Shown here: piece by piece, positions 21,716 through 33,159 of the stretch
Numbering within the stretch: the first letter of the stretch is position 1
Layout of the letters: each line of letters begins with the position of its first letter
Assembly (NCBI GenBank): GCA_032622095.1
Contig: CP136067.1
Span: 40,407,549 to 40,471,548 of the forward strand
From: Siphonodentalium dalli
Taxonomy: Eukaryota > Mollusca > Scaphopoda > Gadilida > Siphonodentaliidae
Length of the DNA stretch: 64,000 nt
Direction: 5' to 3'
Position numbers and translations under genes: made by a program
The notes under the pieces: model-generated
What the model was told of the DNA's origin: nothing
The model's database searches: none
Seen by the model: the letters and a program-made list of their open reading frames with translations, nothing else

Positions 21716-23459
21716 CTTGTTTATAAATAGTGAGATAAAATAATAAAATAAATCTTAGTGCCATTCTAAGACATATGGGATGAACAAAGTATACTGTATC
21801 CGAATATTACGAGGGATTGAAAGAGTTGCATACAAGCAGATAATAAACGCTCTTTAACGATAAATTTTCAACGATATTTAAGTTAAATTATTAGCGCCCT
21901 TTTAAGAATTATGATATGAATAAGACCTATTTATTAACAATTCTAGGGTAAAATTATTCCAAATTCTTTTTGCTGTGATATTGAAACACTTTTGTTATTG
22001 AAATTATAAAATGAAATCTTAGTGCCCTTTTAAGACATCTTGTTTATAAATAGTGTGAGATTAATAAAATAAATCTTAGTGTCATTTTTAGACATCTGGG
22101 ATAAACAAAGTATACTGTATGCAAATAAGAAAATAAATCTTAGTGTCACTTTAAGACAACTGCTTTAAACTTCCTGAATATGTTTCGCTCCGATTAATAT
22201 ACAAACCTGATATAATTTATTGTTTTAAATTACATAGAACATATGTTGAACAAGATAATAATTAATTAAAAGTTATCTGAAATCATAATATAATAAACTT
22301 ATCTGACGATTGAATCCATGCCTTGATTTCCTATTTTAGCTGCTGGCTTATATATGCTATATTGGAATGTTTACCGTAACATACCTTAAATATGCAAATT
22401 TGACAGGTGTAGTATAAATTATTCGTTTTGTACGGTCATAGTTACGCCTCGTTAACGATATTTTGACATGTGAGCAACGATGGGGTGGATATTAATGGCC
22501 TTGAACAGAGATGTGTGTAAGGCTTGAATGACATTAATCATTTAAACTATGCGACGACAATTACATTCAACTTGAGATAGAATGCGACGAAAACAGGTAC
22601 ATGTTTTGTTGGTATTAATTTTTTGTGACTACAGATAGATTGAGTAAATTTATGTGTTACTAAATATAGAGCTCGACATGAATTCTCGACGAATGAGAGT
22701 AGTTTATTCTACTTGGGTAGAATGACATCATTTGTTGTGATTAAAGATAGAATGACTTTCTTTATATAAACAGATACATTCGCATAGGTGAAATTGAGAG
22801 ATATAACTATACTTCGATTAATTATCTATTCTTTAATGGGTAATTTAAGTAAGTCTTGTTATGTTAAACAAAGGTGGACATGAATTCTAGACGAAGACAT
22901 TATCATGTTTTGTGACTATGTTGGTAGATTATTCGACTTGGCTCGAATGACATCATTTGCTTGGGACTAAAGATAGAATGTTTTTTCCTTATATAAACAG
23001 ATACATTCGCATAGGTAAAATTGAGGCAGAATTATACTTCGATGGATTATGTGTCCTTTAATAGGTAAGTAACTCTTGTTATGTGAAAACAAAACATTTA
23101 TTTAACGTTGGTTGTGCGACTTTTGATATGTTTTTGTTTAGTAAAAACATGTTTTTGTTTAGAAAAAACATATGGAATATCAGTTGATTGCATCAACAGT
23201 CAACATTTTTTCAACAATTTAGCACTAAATTGATTAAAGTTTTATTGAATTTTCATATTATTTTATTGACATATAAAGTTTGTGCTTGAATTTTGTTGAC
23301 GAAAACATTAGTGTTTTCCTATGATTATAATATTTTTACATTTTTGTATTAAAGACAAAACATTTATTGTCTTTTACGATTATTGTGGTAATAAAAAGGG
23401 ACTTTTGATGCTTGCGAGCGAAACAGATAAAGTTAACATTTAAATTTTTTTTTTAAATT
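21716..23459. other. spacer of the inverted repeat
   Basis: Very AT-rich with short internal duplications: AAATCTTAGTGCCATTTTAAGACA-like phrases recur at about 21750, 22015, 22070 and 22135, and AACAGATACATTCGCATAGGT occurs near 22769 and 22998. No transposase or other coding frame was found. Confidence 0.6.
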
Positions 23460-24293
23460 TGGCTTTCAATTGAGATATTTGATTAAGGATTTTGATTTAT
23501 TTTTGACGCATTATAACATATAACTTCAATTTTTTTGTTGACGAAAAAGTAACTTAAATTGTGTTTTAATTGCTTTATCGTGCTTTTACATTTAATATTT
23601 CATTAAAAGGGAGATTTTTTAATTTTTCTAAAATATTGAATTTGTGTTGGAACTGAAATATGTTGTCTTCATATAAACCGAAAATACTCCCGTCATTCAT
23701 AATCATTAAAGGAACCGATAATGGTTATACATTTCGATTTCTATCACTATGAAATGGTGTTTTTGAAATGTGTTGCCTATTAATCTACAGAAGAACGTTC
23801 CTAAAAAAAAAGTTTAATGTGTTTAGACCTGTGGTTTTTACATGCATAGGTTTATTCGCTAACGAATATATCATTGTATCATTCATTAACATATATCAAT
23901 CGTTTAACATCTATATTGAACTTAATAAAACAGATTATTCAATTCACAGGGGAGCTAACTCTTTTCTTTATATTCCAATTAATATTTGTAGATTTAGTTT
24001 ACAACTCTGATATTTTTGATTAACCTAGAAATAGTTTGCCTGAGTATAACCCATAGCCTAGAAGTAGTAATTTTATGACCAACCTAGAAATAATTAGTCT
24101 GACTTTAAATATTGATACATTTTTTTGCCAGAAGATATTTCGACGTTTAAGACCAGATTGTCCATTTCTTAAAAAAGATTGATTTGATTATGTGTTTTTT
24201 ATATTTGTTTGTATACTATGATTTATGCTTGTATTTATATTCATTAAAGGAGCTAAGTGTCGGGTTCCACATTTCGATTTCTACGAGACTCTG
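23460..24293 (-). repeat. right arm of the inverted repeat
   Basis: 23460-23625 pairs with 21540-21715 and 23877-24293 with 21118-21540. Between them, 23695-23880 is an extra diverged copy of the outer module seen at 20975-21170. The frames at 23768-24010 and 24184-24366 mirror the frames at 21400-21594 and 21041-21226 and are not genes. Confidence 0.85.
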
Positions 24294-24865
24294 CATGACG
24301 CGGTCGGCGCCTCTGCAAAGCAGGCCCAGTCCAAACCAGTTAATTGTACACGGCAGTGCGGTTTGATACCCCCGGGTAATTATCGGCTGATAGAATGTGT
24401 GTTACATCACTAATTAGTTTATCACAAGGATGTATTAACGTGCTATTTCAACCTATTTACCAAATGTAAGCATATATTGCCACATTAAACATGTTTCTGA
24501 ATTTCTTTTAACATGGTTGTAGTAAGAATTTAAAAAATGTAAATTAATTAAATAAAGCCGATTATTCTCATTTTAGAAACATACATAAAGGATGATAAGC
24601 CTTGAGTATGGCGGAAAATATTTATATTGCAGGTAACATACCTTTATTATGTGATTATGTGCGGTCCGTGCAACGAACCGGAGGACAGGTATAATATATA
24701 TGTATATGATGTCTTTGGGCTATTCATATTCCACCGTCACGGAGAAACGGAAACAATTCCTAGGTGCCGCGTTGGTTTAAACATTCAGATTTTTTGTCAT
24801 TACTAAACATTCTACAATACGTTATACGCCATCATTTTAACGAGAACAGCGCTCCTACATTAGCC
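24294..24865. other. non-coding between inverted repeat and satellite
   Basis: The phrase GGTTTGATACCCCCGGGTAA near 24360 resembles a motif of the satellite that follows. Otherwise nothing found. Confidence 0.4.
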
Positions 24866-26490
24866 GCTGGCGTGTTCTGTCGACATGTATAGGTCCTGGG
24901 GTACATCACTGTGACAACGGCATTCGAAATGGCGTCATTTTGGGCTTCACGTCAACTGAAAAAACTCAGCAAATCATCCTAGGTGCGATTTAAAACCTCC
25001 GGATTCATCGACAGACGGACTTTCGGCCAGAATCAGTGTTCTGTGTTTTACACTAAGAATTCATCACATCTGATCGAATTGAGTGTGCCCACTTATGGAG
25101 TGTCGACACTGTTATCACCAGGTGATATTTTTGAACAAATATTTAAAGGATATCTCGTTTTTTTATTTTAAATTTATTCAAATTTAATTTAAAATTAAAC
25201 ATAAAATCTAAAAGATGGATGTACAAGGAGCATGGTTACCTTCGCTCGTATATACAGGGTGGGATAACACGATTTCCGTTTATATATGGCTAAGGACGTG
25301 AATTTGGAGATATTCAGCCCAATATAGTTTGCAACAGAATCGCGAGTATATTCTGAGTTTTACGTCTTATTTTCGGACAAGTGTCACGTTTGTCCAAAAC
25401 GAACAAACGGCGGGTTGTCGACATATATATGTCGTGGGGTGTATCACCATTACATAGCGATTCGAACCGGCGTCATGTGCGCTTTTATTCTACCGATAAA
25501 CACAGCAAAACGTAGGTGCGGTTTGAAACCCCCGGGTGGACTTGATGTGAATGTTCTGTGTTTTATACTAAGAATTCACCAATCTCATCGAATTGAGTGT
25601 GCTCACGTATGGAGTGTCGACACTGTTATAACCAGGTGATATTATTAAACAAATATTTAAAGAATATCTCGTTTTTTTAATTTTAAATTTATTCAAATTT
25701 AATTTAAAATTAAACATAAAATCGAAAAGATGGATGTACAAGGAGCATGGTTACATTCGCTCGTATATACAGGGTAGGATAACACGATTGCCGTTTATAT
25801 ATGGCTAAGGACGTGAATTTGGAGATATTCAGCCCAATATAGTTTGCGAGTATATTCTGAGTTTTACGTCTTATTTTCGGACAAGTGTCACGTTTGTTCA
25901 AAACAAACAAACGGCGGGTTGTCGACATATATATGTCGTGGGGTGTACCACCATTACATAGCGATTCGAACCGGCGTCATGTGCGCTTTTATTCTACCGA
26001 TACACACAGCAAAACATAGGTGCGGTTTGAAACCCCCGGGTGGACTTGATTTGAATGTTCTGTGTTTTACACTAAGAATTCATCAATCTGATCGAATTGA
26101 GTGTGCTCACGTATGGAGTGTCGACACTGTTACAACCAGGTGATATTATTGAACAAATATTTAAAGGATATCTCGTTTTTTAAATTTTAAATTTATTCAA
26201 ATTTAATTTAAAATTAAACATAAAATCGAAAAGATGGATCTACAAGGAGCATAGTTACCTTCGCTCGTATATACAGGGTGGGATAACACGATTTCCGTTT
26301 ATATATGGCTCAGGACGTGAATTTGAAGATATTCAACCCAATATAGTTTGTAACAGAATCGCGAGTATATTCTGAGTTTTACGTCTTATTTTCGGACAAT
26401 TGTCACGTTTGTCCAAAACGAACAAACGGCGGGTTGTCGACATATATATGTCGTGGGGTGTATCACCATTACATAGCGATTCGAACCGGT
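24866..26490 (+). repeat. ~510-bp tandem satellite, about three copies
   Basis: The landmark TATACAGGGT recurs at 25251, 25766 and 26270, giving periods of 515 and 504. Each unit carries GGGTTGTCGACATATATATG, GGTTTGAAACCCCCGGGTGG, ATGGAGTGTCGACACTGTTA and an AT-rich tail. The first unit (24866-25250) is clearly more diverged and the last is partial, as expected for an array decaying at its edge. The frames starting MSTYICRG are repeat by-products. Confidence 0.92.
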
Positions 26491-26850
26491 GTTCTGCTTA
26501 ATAAGTACGTTGCCAGATAAGTCAGTATCTAAAAATAGAATGGCTTAAGCATAGGCCCCGGTCCGCACATGTGCTATGGACGAGCTCTGATTGGCTCTGC
26601 ACATAAAGGTAAAGGTCATACTTCGTGTCGGGATAATACATTTTGCCAAATTTTTATTTTGCTGTCACTCAAGATTCTGTGTTCTTTGAGAATCAGGTGT
26701 CCTGCCGATACCAAACTCTAATTGACGCGGGCAAATTTCACTGAGTTTCATTTCATTTTCAACCTGAATAGAAGATAGATCTAAGAAGATTTACAAGACA
26801 TTCGTCCTCTTATAACTAGTTGAAGCTTTCCTATGAAACAATAAGGACAA
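26491..26850. other. non-coding before a LINE relic
   Basis: No supported feature. It may contain more of the LINE relic that follows, too decayed to read. Confidence 0.4.
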
Positions 26851-26957
26851 ACAGTATAAAAACTCATTCTTTGTCAAAACAATCATTGAATGGAACCACC
26901 TGGAGGACACGGCCAGCGCATATGATTTAACATCAACAACAGCATTAACAGCGTAAG
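26851..26957 (+). pseudogene. LINE reverse-transcriptase C-terminal relic
   Basis: The frame reads YKNSFFVKTIIEWNHLED, closely resembling the SFFPRTIxxWNxLP motif near the C-terminus of CR1/L2-like and related LINE reverse transcriptases. It closes at a TAA soon after (about 26951-26953). No upstream RT domain is readable. Short, so the assignment rests on one motif. Confidence 0.5.
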
Positions 26958-29045
26958 TCGTCCAACGGTGAACCTACAGGCTCCTACACCGACCAACATA
27001 CAGATGCAGATCGAACTTGAAACAAGATAATCACAAAGTGAGTATTTACTGCATTATATATTATAATATAAGTGTTTTCCACGTAAAAACATTCAATTAA
27101 TTCTATTCAATATAATTCATTTTCATTGACGCGAAATTAGGTTACTTAGTACAACTGACGGTTCGATATTCGATAACACGCAAAATTGCGGTAAATGCAC
27201 CTTATCAGAAGAAGAAGAACTGACCTCCTCAGTCCTCGATACAATCATTATGATTAAACGCTGAAATGCATAAAACTAAAAGGCCATGCGTTGAAATTAT
27301 TCAGATTCAGGGGTCATTGATATTGTTGCCACATTTTGGTGTGTTGGCTGGTTGGAAACGGGCCAGCTCGTCCAACTCCCAGAACTACTCGTGGCCATAT
27401 ACTATAGCGACGAGGTCGCCGAGTCACTATGTGGCCATGGAAACTACGATTAGCTTTCTTGAGTAAATTCTCCCAGCCTGCAAAGGTATCTGTGTCAAGG
27501 GCGTCACTGGTGCCTTGTATCGCAACTACCGCACCGTAACGGTGCATATATTTATTATCGCCAATTCGTTATCGCTAATTTTATCAGGGAATTTCATAGG
27601 AAATGGTAGATAAAGAGTGATACCATGCAAAACAAATCACTCAACCATGCAGGGTAGATATGCCTACGGCTACATGTATACTGAAATGGAGCCTATACAA
27701 GTTGGTAGAGGCATATCAGGAGACATCGGTCGTCATCTTTGTATCTCGTCCCATATGGAATCCATATCCCCCCTCGGCTCAGGGTTCCCATATGGGGTCG
27801 ATGTCCGCCATTTTGTTTTTCATGGAACTCTGCCACCTCGGGTATATTTTCGGTGTATTTTGGCGCCAAGAAAAGGGATATCTGTCGGAAATCAAGTTCT
27901 GTTAATTTAAAGACATCAACCCTGATAATTAGGAAAAATGTCCTTAATATGCAAAAAACAATGCCTCTCTTAGGCTTTTTTTTTTAATTGTCCAAAACAA
28001 GCTCGAATTGTTCAATTATGTTACTGAATGTGTTAGATCTTGTTAGAAATGAATTGTCATCTAAATAATTTGATCATTACTGATATTTAAGAACTTCAAC
28101 TATATGTAACCATATTTGTTTTTATTTCAAAATACTTTCTGAGTATTAATTATATAATAATATAAGCCAACACACAACAACAACATAAATGGTACTGTTT
28201 TGAAAGTTCATGTTTCTTGCAATAGGAAATTTGTATGGGCCAATTCCTTTGAATTCTGGGCATATAATATTGGTAATTACGTGGACCCTTCTGTATCTGT
28301 TCATGACTCGTATTGACTGACTTAGGTATTCTCCGCACGGACTCCAATTCTGTAACACATGTGTTGGGAATATGTGTTTTGGGTACCCAGTAGTACATTA
28401 CCAGTCGATTTGCAAAATCTTACCTGTCAAAAAGTTTGTTGTGAGCAAACCCGCCCTGTCGCCCAGCTTGAAATCACAACTGGCTATTATCTACGGGTCA
28501 GGCAAAGAATTCACAAAAAAAAAAAATGCTGAAATGAGTTTTATGGCTTTTCATTTCATAATGAGGGATGTGAATACCATCCAGAGAAGAAGAATCATTC
28601 GAACCGGATGAAAATTATTAATTGGCTTCTTTTATATCTATAAATTTGTATAAAACATTACTTTTACTGATAGGCGAGTCTGATCAAAGAGAAACTATTT
28701 CACAACATACCTATATTTTAACATTGTTGATATACATGTATATATAGAGGATCTACATCGGCTCCTATAAGGCATGCAATAACGTTTCACGTAACTGCCC
28801 TCATAAAGAAATAGTCCAAGATAAATAAAGACTCTTTGTCGTATTTAATGGCGTATATTTAATGACATAATTTTTCAAACTCTTCATTCATTATAGCTTG
28901 TGGGAAAAATATTGGAAGCCAAAGTATTTTGAGACGTAGTGTACGGAATGTAAACAGACGACAGACCGATTTCAAGAGTGACCTGGCACTATTTCCTATT
29001 ATTAAACGAACGTTTAATATCACAATTTATAAAATGGGTTTATTG
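26958..29045. other. non-coding; possible upstream TRPM intron
   Basis: Contains a candidate donor (AAAGTGAGTATT near 27037) without a matching exon, and one member (28756-28870) of a dispersed repeat also found at 31955-32085. I looked for further TRPM exons here because the 29179 exon needs an upstream partner ending one base into a codon, but found none that I could defend. Confidence 0.4.
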
Positions 29046-29134
29046 AATGGAATAAGGGTAGGACCATGTAATAAATATATTTTATAACATTGTTTCGGAC
29101 ATTTTTGTTTACTGTTACATGTATTTGACAAAAC
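29046..29134 (+). repeat. ~88-bp direct repeat flanking an exon (copy 1)
   Basis: AATGGAATAAGGGTAGGACC and the following ~68 bp recur at 29354-29442 with about six differences. The TRPM exon 29179-29290 lies between the copies. Confidence 0.85.
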
Positions 29135-29178
29135 TTGCTGCATACAAAATTCTGAGCAATCCTTCTGTTTGGTTTCAG

Positions 29179-29290
29179 ACCAAGTCAATATGATACTAGT
29201 CGCTACAATCCAGTTTGGGAACATGAACGAACATACTGACATCCAGGGGATACAGAGGCAACCTATTGAAAGCATGAGGGACATTTTCAA
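29179..29290 (+). CDS. TRPM-like channel, exon before the pore
   Basis: Strong acceptor (tctgtttggtttcag) and strong donor (TTCAA|GTGAGT). Read with two leading and two trailing bases it is open for 36 codons, with VNMILVATIQFGN and ESMRDIF near its end. It joins in phase to the 30736 exon, and all downstream exons keep phase. By position it should cover the end of S5 or the S5-pore linker. The match to TRPM families is weak here, so its membership rests mainly on splice phase and placement. Upstream exons (MHR domains, S1-S4) must lie outside the window or went unseen. Confidence 0.55.
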
Positions 29291-29353
29291 GTGAGTATTT
29301 GTAGAGGCAACTAGATATTTCTCTGAAAATTCTCTCTAAATCACGGATATGAA

Positions 29354-29442
29354 AATGGAATAAGGGTAGGACCATGTAATAAATATATTTTATAACATTT
29401 TTTCGTACATTATAGTTTACTGTTACATGTATGTGACACACA
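29354..29442 (+). repeat. ~88-bp direct repeat flanking an exon (copy 2)
   Basis: Second copy of 29046-29134. It ends about where the LINE fragment begins. Confidence 0.85.
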
Positions 29443-30655
29443 TATATGTAGAATTTTCTAGAAATGATCCGAATGGCTATAACAACGCAATACATTGTCT
29501 GGAAGAATGTTTCTGTAAAGTAAAATCTTGGATGCAGAATAACAAACTTAAACTTAATGACGACAAGTCCGAGTTCATGGTAATTGGCTCCAAATATTCC
29601 ATCAAAGAACTATCGCTCTCTGTGGGTAAAAACACAGAGCCAGAGTTTGAAATTCAGCTGGGTGACAGCGTTATTCCATCGTGTAGTGATCTTCGGAACC
29701 TTGGTGCCCACTTTGATTCTACCATGTGTCTTGACATAATGGTATCTGACATACTGCGAACATGTTACTACCACCTTAGATGCCTGCGCAGAGTTCGATG
29801 TCACCTGAGCAAAAAAAATATGAAAGGCGCAGTCTTATCGCTTGTCATGTCTCGTGTTGATAGTCTGAATTCTCTGCTGACAAATATCACCAAGGAGAAT
29901 ATGCACCGGATCGATGTCTTAATTAACAACTGTGCAAGACTTATCGACAATAAAAGCAAATACGACCATATAACCAAGACGTTGATTAGTGAACATATAA
30001 TGACTTTTCAGTTTATAATGGAATACAAATGTGCGGTCACACTATTCAAATCGCTAAATCATACGGTTCCTGTGTACATTTCTGACATGTTTGTTCTGAA
30101 AAGCGGGGTGTGACACGATCATGTACCAGTGGGAAAGATATCCGCAGAGCGACCAGGAAGCTTAACATCAACTACGGAATTAGGTGCTTCCAAGAGACTT
30201 CCATCAACAAATGGAATAGACTTCCAATGGACATCCGGAATTGTGATACCTTCCCCAAATTCAAGTCAAAACTTAAGACTCACTTGTTCGAGATATGCTT
30301 CAATCTGCCAAAAAAAAGGTGTTCTTCGATAGCTGTTTACCAGAGTCTGTTATGTGCGTGCGAGTCTAGACCGCTTAACCCATATATTAACTTTTACTTT
30401 CACCATATAATTTTAGCTGTGATTCATTCGTATATCTTCGTGTATTTTAAATGGTATAGCTGTTATTATTGCCTTACTGCGGTTGATTATTAGGTTAAGT
30501 TGGTATTATCTAGTTAGGTTGTTTGTATATAATTTTATCCATTCGTGCATTATTATTATTATTTTAGGATGTGTGCCATGTTTGTATTGTAAGCGCATTG
30601 AAACTAATTTGTTGTATAATGCGTTCTAAATGTATCTATAATAATAATTAATTAT
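29443..30655 (+). mobile_element. 5'-truncated L2/CR1-like LINE
   Basis: The first frame (29427-30113) holds the RT region just after the catalytic aspartates: IYVEFSRND, then LEECFCKVKSWMQNNKLKLN+DDKSEFMVIGS, LRNLGAHFDSTM and LINNCARLI. After a frame break near 30105 the terminal part continues at 30110 with RCFQETSINKWNRLP and FKSKLKTHLFE. The 3' end has TGTAAGCGCATTGAAAC and a TATAATAATAATTAATTATT tail, typical of L2/CR1-like 3' ends. The N-terminal endonuclease and the first half of RT are missing, the usual outcome of incomplete reverse transcription. It sits in a TRPM intron in the same orientation. Confidence 0.88.
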
Positions 30656-30735
30656 TTCACAATCAAAGACGTGACCAAGGTAACTATGAGTAATGCAGCA
30701 TAACTAATTAATGTGTGTGCTCAGACGAGTATCAG

Positions 30736-30800
30736 ACGAGTATCTCATGGCAACCACTATGCTCTTCCAACTATGGCCGGCTATGGATCATGCATCAGCG
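30736..30800 (+). CDS. TRPM-like channel, pore-loop exon
   Basis: 65 bp, one leading base, 21 codons and one trailing base. It encodes RVSHGNHYALPTMAGYGSC, plausibly the pore loop and outer turret. The acceptor is at the second of two tandem AG (an 11-bp direct repeat ACGAGTATCAG creates both); only this choice keeps phase with both neighbours. The donor (G|GTATAC) is weak. It lacks the IYGE/IFGE-type filter seen in many TRPM channels. Small exon, so confidence is moderate. Confidence 0.5.
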
Positions 30801-30858
30801 GTATACACATATGTTTGACTTGATCACGATTATAGACTTTCACAAACTACATTCACAG

Positions 30859-30958
30859 CATCAACCGTAGCGGGAGAGTACCTGGTGATGTATCTGATGG
30901 GGGCCTACATGATAGTCTGCAATATCCCACTTCTCAACCTCCTCATAGCAATGTTCAG
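30859..30958 (+). CDS. TRPM-like channel, S6 exon
   Basis: The acceptor tacattcacag precedes 32 codons with two split codons at the edges. It contains GEYLVMYLMGAYMIVCNIPL and LLNLLIAMF, the S6 helix signature of TRPM channels (variants of LLVNLLIAMF). S6 lines the ion path and the gate. Donor AG|GTTTGT. Phase joins to 30800 and 32120. Confidence 0.88.
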
Positions 30959-31780
30959 GTTTGTTGTAATTATTTACCTTTTATATAAGTCTGAAATATA
31001 CTCAACCTCCTCATAGATGTGCTGTGGTTTGTCGTAATTATTTACCTGTTAAGTCTGTAATATACGACTGGTCAACATCCTGATACGATTTCCGTTAGTT
31101 GAATTTGAAAGTGAATATGACGACGAATATGTTGTAGACCACACTGTTTATATAAGTGTGTATGTTGTTTTGTGTTGTTGTTGTTATAACAATGGTAATT
31201 ACAAAATCAGTTGCAACACTGAGCATGCGTATATATTCATATATGGTATCATGTTAGCAGGGTGCGATAAGGACCATGTTTCAGGGTAGTCAGCACTCAC
31301 GACAGGAGGTGGTGGCTTCTGAGGTATTTACTAAGGAGTTAAGTATATGTAAGTTATTTTTATTTTGTATTTCTATTATGTTTATTGTGATCTTTCTTTC
31401 CAATTTTATAAACAAAATCCACCTATCTCATAATTATTTTTCAAGATACGAACTCAAGATGTGGGTTAAATATAATCCTACATGTGTCTTATCTGCATAT
31501 ACTCCGCATATTAAGTGATCAGGCAGCATTATTATGAAAATCAAAGACCATTAATTGTATTGGAAACCGAGAATAGCCAGTATGAATATCCATTAAATAG
31601 TCAACTTAAGTTGAAATAATTAGACGAATTTACACAGATAATGACGATAACATCACCACCCTTTGTCTAAACCCTCATTATCAACTAATGCATGCATGGT
31701 ATGTTGTACACATATAATATATTTCGCATCACCTGTTCCATGGTTAAATGGAGGGTCTACAACTCGTCCCCAGTTTATAG

Positions 31781-31873
31781 CGGAATTTACAAAACTCATC
31801 CAGTAAATCGTGTCTGCATCGAGCTTTCTGTGACGTCCAGACTTAATCTACTGGACGAGTTTTGTAAATTCCG
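31781..31873. repeat. hairpin with 25-bp arms
   Basis: Arms 31781-31805 (starting CGGAATTTACAAAACTC) and 31849-31873 are inverse with one mismatch, separated by 43 nt. It could be a small foldback element or fold in the intron RNA. Confidence 0.8.
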
Positions 31874-31954
31874 AGTTTTAAATTCTACTTATTACATGAT
31901 CCAATACCTCGACAAAACATACTTAAATCAACAAATTGGACGCGAAACTAACAT

Positions 31955-32085
31955 CAGCGTCTATAAGACATGAGATGACGTTTCGCGTAACTATATATGC
32001 GTTGTTTGCCCGCGTAAAGAAATAGTCCCAGATAAAAAAAATACTCTTTCATGCATTTATTGGCATATATCTGATGAAATAAATA
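31955..32085 (+). repeat. dispersed repeat pair with 28756-28870
   Basis: Both carry CGTTTCRCGTAACT, then GTAAAGAAATAGTCC or TAAAGAAATAGTCC, AGATAAA and a CTCTTT...TTGGCATAT segment. Unclassified. Confidence 0.65.
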
Positions 32086-32119
32086 TGTATATTGTATTGA
32101 TTGAAGTCTTACAATACAG

Positions 32120-32313
32120 TACAACGTACCAACAGATCCAGGACCAGACCGACGAACATTGGCACTGGCAGCGTCATCATTTGATTCACGAGAACCATTC
32201 TCGCCCAGTTCTTCCCCCACCACTCATCATAATCAGCCATATCAGTGCCCTTATAAGGTTATGTTGTAGAAAGTGTAACAGATGCGAGCCCAATACATTC
32301 GCCAAAGGATTCA
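32120..32313 (+). CDS. TRPM-like channel, TRP-helix exon
   Basis: Acceptor ttacaatacag; donor GGATTCA|GTGAGT. The first base completes a Ser codon from the S6 exon. The frame reads TTYQQIQDQTDEHWHWQR, then HENHSRPVLPPPLIIISHIS, then a Cys-rich LCCRKCNRCEP. This is the TRPM TRP-domain pattern (W..QR..L..E...RP.LPPP.II..H), the cytosolic helix after S6 that couples gating to the cytoplasmic domains. It is the strongest evidence for the family assignment. It ends one base into a codon, which the exon at 37899 completes. Confidence 0.93.
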
Positions 32314-32394
32314 GTGAGTAATATTATTTGACTTGAGCCTGCTTGAGCAATCATACAACTGCAAATGGTAGATTTACGTGTTATATACAAGAAC

Positions 32395-32982
32395 ATAGTT
32401 AGAGTGTACATAGTTAGAGTGTACATAGTTAGAGTGTACATAGTTAGAGTGTACATAGTTAGAGTGTACATAGTTAGAGTGTACATAGTTAGAGTGTACA
32501 TAGTTAGAGTGTACATAGTTAGAGTGTACATATTTATAGTGTACATAGTTAGAGTGTACATATTTAGAGTGTACATAGTTAGAGTGTACATAGTTAGAGT
32601 GTACATAGTTAGAGTGTACATAGTTAGAGTGTACATAGTTAGAGTGTACATAGTTAGAGTGTACATAGTTAGAGTGTACATAGTTAGAGTGTACATAGTT
32701 AGAGTGTACATAGTTAGAGTGTACATATTTATAGTGTACATAGTTAGAGTGTACATAGTTAGAGTGAACATAGTTAGCGTGTACATAGTTAGAGTGTACA
32801 TAGTTAGAGTGTGCATAGTTAGAGTGTACATAGTTAGAGTGTACATATTTAGAGTGTACATAGTTAGAGTGTACATATTTAGAGTGTACATAGTTAGAGT
32901 GTACATAGTTAGAGTGTACATAGTTAGAGTGTACATAGTTAGAGTGTACATATTTAGAGTGTACATAGTTAGAGTGTACATG
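32395..32982 (+). repeat. 15-bp minisatellite, ~39 copies
   Basis: Unit ATAGTTAGAGTGTAC with rare variants (ATATTTAGAGTGTAC, ATTTATAGTG). Because 15 is a multiple of three and the unit lacks stops in these frames, both strands appear open (VRVYI and MYTLT pentapeptides). This is a repeat artefact inside a TRPM intron, not a gene. Confidence 0.97.
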
Positions 32983-33159
32983 CCAATTAGCGCATTAATA
33001 TGAGGTTGATGCTAGCTAACATTCCAATGGTAGTGGTTCATAGAGAGCATCCATGTTTTGTTTCCCAAAGACAACAGTTAATTAAGAGCGTTCTCAATTA
33101 TGATGATATTTAACCTACACGTTTCAACGTAAAACTGAGGGCGGGTTTGTGGGGTTTTG

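Larger units (their letters stand above)
30959..32119 (+). other. TRPM intron
   Basis: 1.16 kb. Contains a duplicated phrase CTCAACCTCCTCATAG (a copy of exon-end sequence, near 30931 and 31000), a hairpin at 31781-31873 and one dispersed-repeat copy (31955-32085). The 80-codon frame at 31276-31518 is not convincing. Confidence 0.6.

Noticed and set aside
25415-26143. Frames starting MSTYICRGVYHHYI in the satellite
   Set aside because: They duplicate exactly with the ~510-bp satellite and carry no domain.
27300-27460. Frame reading FWCVGWLETGQLVQLPELL as a possible TRPM membrane segment
   Set aside because: It follows a weak AG and has no acceptable donor before its TAG; no TRPM motif could be matched.
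28890-28945. Short frame LWEKYWKPKYFET after a plausible acceptor
   Set aside because: Too short, ends in TAG without a donor, and phase does not fit the 29179 exon.
32259-33003. Long open frames on both strands (212 and 240 codons) with pentapeptide repeats
   Set aside because: Both are produced by the 15-bp minisatellite, which has no stops in several frames; no start context, splice sites or non-repeat domain.
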